Positions 57,533 through 64,000 of a DNA stretch of 64,000 bases are shown in pieces. The position numbers and the translations under genes were made by a program. The DNA is taken from positions 2,618,168 through 2,682,167 of the forward strand of contig NZ_AZUQ01000001.1 in the NCBI RefSeq assembly GCF_000527155.1. The letters are read 5' to 3'. Each line of letters opens with the position of its first letter. Within the stretch, counting starts at the first letter, position 1. The notes under the pieces were generated by a model. That model saw only the letters and a list, made by a program, of their open reading frames with translations, had not been told where the DNA came from and did not search any database. The stretch is from Haloglycomyces albus DSM 45210. Lineage in GTDB: Bacteria > Actinomycetota > Actinomycetes > Mycobacteriales > Micromonosporaceae.

Positions 57533-58330
57533 TCACGTGGAGTGACGGGCGCCCGTTGTGGTGAGAATGGCCTCGGCAACCGCCGTGGGGTCGTCGCTCA
57601 TTGGTACGTGTCCGCAGCCTTCGAGCGGGAGGTGGCGTACTTCGGGCAGCCGTACTTGAGCGCGTATGGCTTGACGGGGACGGAGAATGCGATCGTTGGT
57701 TCCCCAGGCGACGGTGGTCGGCGCTTTGGGCTCCCCTCGGAAGGAATAACGGGGTGCTTCCTTGGCGATAGGACGAAATCCCTTGCCGCGCCGTAGGGCT
57801 CGCGCGTCGTCCAGAAGTCGCTGCGACGGCAGTGTCGTCGGATCGGCGATGATGGGCTTATAGGACAGATCGCGCACGAACGGCAAACGCAAGGCGGTAC
57901 GCAGGATGGGTTTCGGCCAGTAGGTACTGGCGCGCATTCTCTTGAGAATCCTAACTCCGCGTCGTGCTTCTCCCGGAGTAAAGAACCCCGCCGGGGACAG
58001 GGCGGTACAACTCGCGACCAAATCGTGGTCGGCCAATTCGAGGGCGATGGCGCCACCCAAACTGTTGCCGGCCACGTGTGGTTTTTCAATACTCTGGTCG
58101 CGGAGGAATCGAGCCACTTCGGCGACGGCTTCATCCATATTGGTGGGTACACCGTTCGGGGGAACGGGTGATTCTCCGAATCCGGGGAGATCGACGGCGA
58201 TCACCTCGTGGTACTCGGCGAGTCGATCCAGTATCGGTTCCCAGGCCTGCCAACGATGCCCGATTCCGTGAAACAGGAGCAGTGGTTCGCCGTGACCTTG
58301 CCGGTGATGGTTGAGTTCGTAGTTCGACAT
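57533..58330 (-). CDS. Alpha/beta hydrolase paired with a Baeyer–Villiger monooxygenase
   Basis: 265 residues. Oxyanion-hole LLLFHGIGHRWQAWEP, nucleophile elbow HVAGNSLGGAIALELA, and C-terminal catalytic His in EGCGHVPMSDDP. It starts nine bases after the stop of the monooxygenase gene with AAGGA upstream, so the two form an operon. An esterase acting on the ester or lactone made by the monooxygenase is the obvious inference. Confidence 0.8.
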   Translation of the reverse strand: MSNYELNHHRQGHGEPLLLFHGIGHRWQAWEPILDRLAEYHEVIAVDLPGFGESPVPPNGVPTNMDEAVAEVARFLRDQSIEKPHVAGNSLGGAIALELADHDLVASCTALSPAGFFTPGEARRGVRILKRMRASTYWPKPILRTALRLPFVRDLSYKPIIADPTTLPSQRLLDDARALRRGKGFRPIAKEAPRYSFRGEPKAPTTVAWGTNDRILRPRQAIRAQVRLPEVRHLPLEGCGHVPMSDDPTAVAEAILTTTGARHST

Positions 58331-58339
58331 GACGTGTCC

Positions 58340-59803
58340 TTAACGCAGAAGGTAGTGGCTGGGCTGGAAGCGGTTCTGCATGAGTCGGAAGGTGGGGACG
58401 AACCCCGGCCAAACGGTGGTATTGGTATTTGTGGAGTCCAGATACCAGCTGTCGCAACCGCCTGCTACCCATACGGTTCCCTTCATTTTCTTGGCAATGC
58501 GTTGGTGGTAGGCCTTTTGAGCCAGTGCGGTCGGTTCGACCGAGCGCTTCCGGTGTTTACGCATGTACTTGAGAGCCTTGATGACCTGTTGCATCTGCGC
58601 TTCCACCATGAGAACGACGGAATTGTGTCCGAGGGCCGAATTCGGCCCCAACATCATGAAGAAATTCGGGAAACCCGAAAACGTTGTGCTCTTATAGGAG
58701 CGCATGCTCGGGCTCCACGCTTCGGCCAACTTCTGTCCGCCGCGCCCGGTCACCATTTGGGCGATGGGCGGGTCGGTGACGTGGAAACCCGTTCCCCAAA
58801 TGATGGCGTCGGCGCGGTGATGGTGGCCGTCCGAAGTGACGATACCCGTCCGGTCGATATGGCGGATTCCGTTTGTGACGACTTCCGCATTGTCTTGGTC
58901 CAGTGATCGCCAGTAGGTATTGGACAGCAGAATTCGCTTACATCCCATGGTGTAGTCGGGAATGAGTTTGTCCTTCAACTCCGGGTCGGAAACCTGACGA
59001 TTAAGGTGTAGTCGTGAGATCTTCTGGACCCGTCGCATGATGGAGGGATTGAGAAATCCAAGTGCCCAGGTTTCCCGACCCCAATAAAGGGCGGTGCGTC
59101 TCAGTCGGTTCGCTCCAGGGACATTGCGGTAGAACGCTTTTTCCAAGGGGCCGACCGTACGGGAGGTTCGTGGCATGATCCAGGGCGGGGTGCGCTGGAA
59201 AAGATTGAGTTTCTTGACCTGTGGCTGGATCTTGGGAACGAATTGAATCGCGGAGGCCCCGGTGCCGATGACGGCGACCTCGCGGTTGGTGAGGTCGTAG
59301 TCGTGGTTCCATTCGGACGAATGGAAGGTCTCGCCGGCGAATTCGTCGATTCCTTCGATCTTGGGAATCGAAGGGTCGGAGAGTGGCCCGGGTGCGGCGA
59401 TGACTATTCGCGCGGTCATGGTGCCCTGGTTGGTATCGATGTTCCACTGTTGTCGGTCGTCCTCCCAGACAACGGTGTCGACTTCGTGGTTAAAGCGAAT
59501 ATGCGGTTCAATGCCGAGTTCTTTGACGGCTGTGCGCAGATAATCCCAGATTTCGCCCTGACCGGCGAACGTGTCGCTCCAGTCCGGGTTGAGGTGAAAA
59601 GCAAGGGAGTAGAGGTGACTGGGGACGTCACAGGCACAGCCGGGGTAGTTGTTGTCGCGCCACGTGCCGCCCACCGAGTTTTCTTTCTCCAGGACCGTAA
59701 AGTTACGGAAACCGTGCTGGAGGAGGCGGGCCGCGGCTACGATGCCGCCGAATCCGGCTCCTATGATCGCTATGTCGGTGTGCTTTATAGATTCAGCAGA
59801 CAT
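58340..59803 (-). CDS. Type I Baeyer–Villiger monooxygenase-like flavoprotein
   Basis: 487 residues. FAD-binding IIGAGFGGIVAAARLL at the N-terminus, the BVMO fingerprint FAGETFHSSEW (F-x-G-x3-H-x3-W), and the NADPH-binding VIGTGASAIQF. NNYPGCACDVPSHLYSLAF is typical of the family. It inserts oxygen next to a ketone carbonyl. No ribosome site precedes the ATG; a promoter placed so that transcription starts at the ATG suggests a leaderless message. Confidence 0.85.
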   Translation of the reverse strand: MSAESIKHTDIAIIGAGFGGIVAAARLLQHGFRNFTVLEKENSVGGTWRDNNYPGCACDVPSHLYSLAFHLNPDWSDTFAGQGEIWDYLRTAVKELGIEPHIRFNHEVDTVVWEDDRQQWNIDTNQGTMTARIVIAAPGPLSDPSIPKIEGIDEFAGETFHSSEWNHDYDLTNREVAVIGTGASAIQFVPKIQPQVKKLNLFQRTPPWIMPRTSRTVGPLEKAFYRNVPGANRLRRTALYWGRETWALGFLNPSIMRRVQKISRLHLNRQVSDPELKDKLIPDYTMGCKRILLSNTYWRSLDQDNAEVVTNGIRHIDRTGIVTSDGHHHRADAIIWGTGFHVTDPPIAQMVTGRGGQKLAEAWSPSMRSYKSTTFSGFPNFFMMLGPNSALGHNSVVLMVEAQMQQVIKALKYMRKHRKRSVEPTALAQKAYHQRIAKKMKGTVWVAGGCDSWYLDSTNTNTTVWPGFVPTFRLMQNRFQPSHYLLR

Positions 59804-59839
59804 GTACTCATTAGTAACAGTAACTTACTCCCGCGTCAA
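59804..59839 (-). promoter_or_regulatory. Leaderless-type BVMO promoter with an operator in the spacer
   Basis: On the minus strand TTGACG (59839–59834), a 17-base spacer and TACTAA (59816–59811); seven bases later comes the ATG (59803). The palindrome AGTAACTTACT (59819–59829) lies between -35 and -10, the usual place for a TetR-like operator. Confidence 0.6.
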
Positions 59840-59983
59840 TATATGCATTAAGTAAAATGATGACGTAGTGATGTCACTGTGTGATCATCGAGCAATAGAG
59901 AATTACATACTTACGTACACCGATTAGTATTGCGGCTGACGAACAGTGACCGAACGATGACATCCGTACCGGCAACTTCCCCG

Positions 59984-61759
59984 TCAAACGGAAACGCTTT
60001 GCTCACCTTGCCAGGCACGCCACAGCGACGCGTAGGTTCCGTCCCGATCGACCAGATCGGAATGCCCTCCCGATTCGACCACCCGTCCTGAATCCATCAC
60101 GATCACCCGATCCGCGTCTCGAGCCGTCTGCAATCGATGCGCAATAGCGATTACCGTGCGTCCCTTGAGGACCTCCGCAATCGATTCCTCGGTGCGGTGG
60201 GCCGAAACCGGATTCATTGTCGACGTCGCTTCGTCCAAGACGACGATCGCCGGATCCGCGAGGATCACCCGTGCCAGAGAAATCTGCTGTGCGGCAGCCG
60301 GATCGATCTCCTTCTCTTGACCGCCAAGCAAGGTGTCCAAGCCCTGCGGCAATGCGGACGCCCAATCCGCCCCCACCAATCGCAATGCCTCCCACAGCTG
60401 CGCATCGGAGGCATTGGATTCCGCCAACAGAAGATTGTCACGCAACGACGCACTGAACACATGATGATCCTGCGACACCACGACCACCAAACGGCGACGT
60501 TGCTCCAAACTCAGCTGCGAGACTTCCACATTCCCAACGCGAACGCTACCGCGCGACGGCGCATCGGTACCGGATATGAGTCGAGCCAACGTAGTCTTTC
60601 CCGCCCCGCTGGTACCGACAATGGCAGTTCTCTCCCCGCTGGCGACCGAAAACGATACTCCAGAGACGACATCGCTATGGCCGTCATAGGAAAAGTGAAC
60701 GTTATCCAAAACGATCTCCGTATCCTCCGGCTCACGTGCCGACGCCTCTCGGCGCGCCCCATCGGCAAGCAGACGAATACCTTCGACGCGAGAGAGGGAG
60801 GCGAACGCCTTCTGCAAGCCCTCCAGAACGGTCAGAATGCCGTCGACCGGATAGCTCGCCTGGCGGCTCAAAATCGCACAAGCCGACACCGTACCGAGAC
60901 TCATCGAACCGTTGAACCACAGAAGCCCACCCAGCAGCAATATCGCCGCAGTAGGAAGCAGATAGGAACCGTCCAAAGTCGGATAGAACACACAGCGGAG
61001 AAAGACGGTTCTCTTATTGGCGGCCACGAAACCACGCAGGCCGCTACGAACCGTATCAGCACGCTGCTCCCGCAAACCGAACGCCTCGGTAGTCCGCGCA
61101 CCGGCAGCAGAAGCGGTCAGTGCCTCACCGACGACGGACTCCGAGGCCCGCTCGCGAATATACGCCGCCCGAGCACGTTTGAGATACCAGCGCGTCCCGG
61201 TTGCCATCGTCGGGACGGCGATAAGAACACACAGTGCCAACAGAGGTGAGAGCCATACGAGCGCAGTGAGGAACGCGGTCGCCTGCAAGGCGCATATGAC
61301 GATGCGATGGAAACCTTCCTGATATACGTATACCGCGTTCGGAATGTCCGAAGTGGTGCGGGTAACCAGGTCACCGCTTCCGGCGCCTTCCGCCACAGAC
61401 ATGGGCACCGTCAGTGCCGAGTCTACAAAGTCCTCCCGAAGCCGAGCGGCGACGCGCTCGCCGAGGACGTTGCTCACCCATGAACCCCACCACGTGAACA
61501 CGATGATGGCGGCAATCGCGGCAACGAGAACTGTTGCCTGCCTGTCAACGCCGGCCACATCGGTACCCGCGGCGATTTCATCGACGATCCGTCCCAGATA
61601 GAGCGGCGCGACCACACCGGCTCCGGTTGCTATGCCGTTGAGAAGCACGGTGAGGGCGACGAACCGTTTTTCATGTCGCAGTGCCCGCAGGAAGGCGGTT
61701 CGCGTTTGGCGGCGGCTCGCCACCGGCAGGGCCGCGGTATCGGTTTCGGCGTTGTTCAT
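59984..61759 (-). CDS. ABC exporter subunit with intact Walker motifs and degenerate signature
   Basis: 591 residues. Six-helix transmembrane domain (residues about 30–330), then the ATPase domain with Walker A VGTSGAGKTTLARL, Q-loop VVVVSQDHHVF, Walker B AIVVLDEATSTM with catalytic Glu, and switch His in VIAIAHRLQ. The signature LSGGQ is replaced by DPAAAQQISLA. Its start overlaps the stop of the upstream partner gene by four bases. With the partner it would form a heterodimeric exporter with one working ATP site. Substrate unknown. Confidence 0.88.
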   Translation of the reverse strand: MNNAETDTAALPVASRRQTRTAFLRALRHEKRFVALTVLLNGIATGAGVVAPLYLGRIVDEIAAGTDVAGVDRQATVLVAAIAAIIVFTWWGSWVSNVLGERVAARLREDFVDSALTVPMSVAEGAGSGDLVTRTTSDIPNAVYVYQEGFHRIVICALQATAFLTALVWLSPLLALCVLIAVPTMATGTRWYLKRARAAYIRERASESVVGEALTASAAGARTTEAFGLREQRADTVRSGLRGFVAANKRTVFLRCVFYPTLDGSYLLPTAAILLLGGLLWFNGSMSLGTVSACAILSRQASYPVDGILTVLEGLQKAFASLSRVEGIRLLADGARREASAREPEDTEIVLDNVHFSYDGHSDVVSGVSFSVASGERTAIVGTSGAGKTTLARLISGTDAPSRGSVRVGNVEVSQLSLEQRRRLVVVVSQDHHVFSASLRDNLLLAESNASDAQLWEALRLVGADWASALPQGLDTLLGGQEKEIDPAAAQQISLARVILADPAIVVLDEATSTMNPVSAHRTEESIAEVLKGRTVIAIAHRLQTARDADRVIVMDSGRVVESGGHSDLVDRDGTYASLWRAWQGEQSVSV

Positions 61760-63453
61760 CGATTCTCCCGAGAGACCAAGTGTTGATAATCGTGTTGGCG
61801 TTGCGCCACCTCGTGATGGGTTCCGGAATCGATGATCTTTCCATCACGAAGGTAGGCAACGCGGTCGGCTCGTGACAGCCAGAGCGGGGAGGTGGACACG
61901 ACCACGGTAGTAAGATCCCGTCGGAACTGATACACGCGTTCGGCGATCGCGGCTTCGGTGTGGGAGTCCACCGCCGAGGTCGGGTTGGGGAGAAGAAGTA
62001 TCGGCACATCGGTGGCTACGGCACGGGCCAGGCGCAGGCGTTGCCGTTGCCCACCGGACAAGGTACGAATCTGGTTTCCCACCCTTGTGTCGATCCCGTC
62101 GCTCAGCGAGCTGATGATGTCGTCCGCGTGAGCGGTCCGCAGCGCGTGCCGTGTTGTAGAGGCCGAATGAGGGGAAACATTGTCGGCGATGGTCCCGGCG
62201 TACAGGTACGCATCGTGGTCGGCGAGAAGGACGGTACGGCGCAGGTCGGCACGATCCAATCGATTGACGGGAATCGATCCGATTGTGGCCTCAGTGGCTC
62301 TATATGAACAGAAGCGTTCGAATATGGCCACTGCTTCGTCGTCATTGGCGGTGACGACGACCGTCAGCCCCTTCATGGTCTGAAGTTCCGAATCGGGATC
62401 GTACAAGCGGTGGTCCGTAGGCAGTGGAAGTGGGGACCGCACACCGTCCGGTTCATGCAGACGTAGGAATTTGGACAGTTTCCCTGCGGCGACATGACCC
62501 TCTACCATGGAGCGCAGCATTCCCGAAGCCATGCTCACCGGCAGTAGCATTGCCGAAGCATAGGTAAAGGCCGCGATGACTTCTGCGGTGGAAATGACAC
62601 CGCTGACGGCCTGACGAGCGGCGACCCAGACTACAGCCGCGATAAGAACGGCCACCGACCCTTCGATGAGCGCGCGAATGGACGCCTGTGGGCGAGCAAT
62701 GCGCAGTCCGGTACGCAGGAGATCCTGCGACTGCTTCCGGTAGGAGGCCCGGAAGCGATCCTCGCCGCCGATGCCACGTAGAACGCGCAATCCGTTGACG
62801 ATATCGGTCGCCGATGTAGAGAGGTCTCCAACGTGTTCCCGGTAAGTCGATTGACGTTGTTGCAATCGCGACACCAACGGGCCGTTGATCACTGCCACGA
62901 TGATGGACCCGATCAGGATGGTGAGGCCGAGCGGGACGGAGATCTGCAGGAGCAATATCGACAGTGCGAGAACCGATAGGAACGTGCCGATGAAATGTCC
63001 CAGATAGCCGGCGGCGTCCCCCAGCGCCATCGCATCCTGTAGTCCGATACTGACGACGGCGCCTGCGTCGGACTTCTTGTGTAGTTCGTTCCCCAAGCGG
63101 GCGGCTTTGCGGTCGGTGAGGGTGATCGACCGAGTCACGATGTCAAGGTCGTAATGAACCCCGTAGCGTTCGGCTCCGACAATGCTCGCGGCGGAAATCA
63201 ATCCTACGGCGACAAGTGCGAGCGACCACCAGACCAGAGCCGAGACATTCTGCGCGGTGAGTCCCCGCTCGATCGTCTGGTGTACGAAATAGGCGATAGC
63301 CGGGAAGGAGACCTGTCCGACGATTCCAAAGAAGCACGACGCGATGAGTAGGAACTTATTACGCGTGATCAGCCACCCCATCAGTCGCCACGGGGTTGGG
63401 CGAGTGGGTTCGGAGGTATTGGTCGCTGGAAGCGTAGAGCGGGACGGTGTCAT
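61756..63453 (-). CDS. ABC exporter subunit with lost Walker A/B and intact signature
   Basis: 565 residues. Transmembrane domain (residues about 30–320), then an ATPase domain that keeps the signature TLSGGQRQRLRLARA, but the Walker A region reads VVVTANDDEAVAIFERF without GxxGxGKS, Walker B is ILLLPNPTSAVD (Asp-Glu replaced by Pro-Asn) and the switch His is gone (VVSTSPLWL). It therefore cannot bind ATP normally in its own half but can complete the site of its partner. First gene of the operon. Confidence 0.88.
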   Translation of the reverse strand: MTPSRSTLPATNTSEPTRPTPWRLMGWLITRNKFLLIASCFFGIVGQVSFPAIAYFVHQTIERGLTAQNVSALVWWSLALVAVGLISAASIVGAERYGVHYDLDIVTRSITLTDRKAARLGNELHKKSDAGAVVSIGLQDAMALGDAAGYLGHFIGTFLSVLALSILLLQISVPLGLTILIGSIIVAVINGPLVSRLQQRQSTYREHVGDLSTSATDIVNGLRVLRGIGGEDRFRASYRKQSQDLLRTGLRIARPQASIRALIEGSVAVLIAAVVWVAARQAVSGVISTAEVIAAFTYASAMLLPVSMASGMLRSMVEGHVAAGKLSKFLRLHEPDGVRSPLPLPTDHRLYDPDSELQTMKGLTVVVTANDDEAVAIFERFCSYRATEATIGSIPVNRLDRADLRRTVLLADHDAYLYAGTIADNVSPHSASTTRHALRTAHADDIISSLSDGIDTRVGNQIRTLSGGQRQRLRLARAVATDVPILLLPNPTSAVDSHTEAAIAERVYQFRRDLTTVVVSTSPLWLSRADRVAYLRDGKIIDSGTHHEVAQRQHDYQHLVSRENR

Positions 63454-63821
63454 CGCATTGTATTTTCATTCTTTTCCGTGCCGTCCGCAATTTGTTTTAC
63501 GTGGGGCCTCCATCGGCGTTCCGAGGCGAACGGTGCGACGACCCGGTGAATGGCAGCGGCCGTGAGACGTGGCGGACCCTATTCCGCCCTCCCGTCGGTC
63601 GGATTGAGGATAGTCGATTAGGGTAAAACGGTGTAGGAAGAGGACGCGTCTCAATACCGTTTGAAATCGCAGAATATCGGCATTTCAGGCATGGATTTCC
63701 TCGGAGTGCGGGTCATCACTCAAACTCATGCATTTGCGCACTCAGGTCTTGACAATTGCTCTCGAATATTATTTGCTATGTTCACATTCCCCCAAAAAGA
63801 TCGACCCAAAGGAATGAGAAC
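63454..63821. promoter_or_regulatory. Intergenic region upstream of a secreted protein gene
   Basis: About 370 bases between divergent genes, no gene supported. TTGACA at 63749–63754 is a good -35; the best -10 (TTTGCT at 17 bases, or TATGTT at 22 bases) is poor, so the promoter is tentative. Confidence 0.35.
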
Positions 63822-64000
63822 GTGATTACTAAACTGAAACGAGCCGGCGGTGCCGTGGCAGTCACTCTGGGAGCTCTCTCAGCTGTGATGTTCGCCGCAC
63901 CCGCTCAAGCAGGAGACACCGACTGGTCGTCTGAGACGGGAATCGTCCAGCCGGCCGGTGACACCGATTGGTCGTCAGGCGGCGTCGGTGCCACCGGAGA
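63822..64000 (+). CDS. Secreted protein with GDTDWSS repeats, N-terminal part
   Basis: The GTG start at 63822 has AAAGGA upstream. Residues 1–31 are a signal peptide: basic MITKLKRAGG, hydrophobic AVAVTLGALSAVMFAA, cleavage after AQA. The mature part begins GDTDWSSETG and repeats GDTDWSSGG 15 residues later, so it is built of short repeats at least at its start. The frame runs off the right edge. Small exported repeat proteins of this kind are not assigned to a family here. Confidence 0.65.
   Translation, partial: MITKLKRAGGAVAVTLGALSAVMFAAPAQAGDTDWSSETGIVQPAGDTDWSSGGVGATG

Overview
The window is 64 kb from an actinobacterium. The housekeeping order cysteine desulfurase–mnmA–MetE-like–ligA–gatCAB, a DUF397-type protein, VLRF1-type release-factor homologue, frequent GTG/TTG starts and a LAL-type LuxR regulator all fit the class. 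The base composition by eye is only moderately high in GC for the group, which would suit a Glycomycetales/Micromonosporales-like lineage; this lineage call is an inference and was not tested.

Region 1 (1–15148) is the right-hand part of an actinomycete integrative and conjugative element (AICE) inserted at the 3' end of a tRNA-Val(UAC) gene. It runs from small membrane/spread-type proteins through an FtsK-like TraB translocase, a second small P-loop ATPase, HTH and hypothetical proteins, a solitary EACC1-like cargo gene on the opposite strand with an IS630-type remnant, a 1.7 kb non-coding control region, a primase-polymerase, an SF3-like helicase, an excisionase and a tyrosine integrase. 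The left end lies outside the window. The element is unusual in its RNA architecture: almost every translation unit is preceded by a long GC-rich hairpin, and two units also carry a 38-nt motif that folds as an H-type pseudoknot and varies between copies only by pairing-compatible changes in its stems. The non-coding control region holds a near-consensus promoter followed by structured DNA without an ORF, iteron-like repeats and terminators.

Region 2 (15149–31600) is chromosomal: a VLRF1/baeRF-type protein, an endonuclease/exonuclease/phosphatase protein behind an IdeR-like iron box, a SxxK serine hydrolase, a two-gene unit (sugar-dehydrogenase-like lipoprotein and membrane metallophosphoesterase), a hydroxyacid dehydrogenase, then cysteine desulfurase–mnmA–MetE-like, an amidohydrolase, ligA and a GGDEF–EAL membrane protein.

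Region 3 (31600–45720) carries a ZIP metal transporter with a 25-bp palindrome in its promoter, gatC–gatA–gatB, mgtE behind a long leader, a DsbA-family protein, a glyoxalase-fold protein, aconitase, a proline-type aminopeptidase, a two-gene RHH/PIN-like module whose PIN domain has lost acidic residues, and a PH-domain membrane protein.

Region 4 (45720–52300) is translation: infC–rpmI–rplT behind an attenuator-like leader, an SpoU-type rRNA methyltransferase, pheS–pheT behind a structured leader with a small ORF, and csaA.

Region 5 (52300–64000) is accessory: a LAL regulator, a six-helix MFS-like protein, bioB with a palindromic operator, a DUF397-type protein, a Baeyer–Villiger monooxygenase/hydrolase pair with a leaderless-type promoter, a heterodimeric ABC exporter with one dead ATP site, and the start of a secreted repeat protein cut by the window end.
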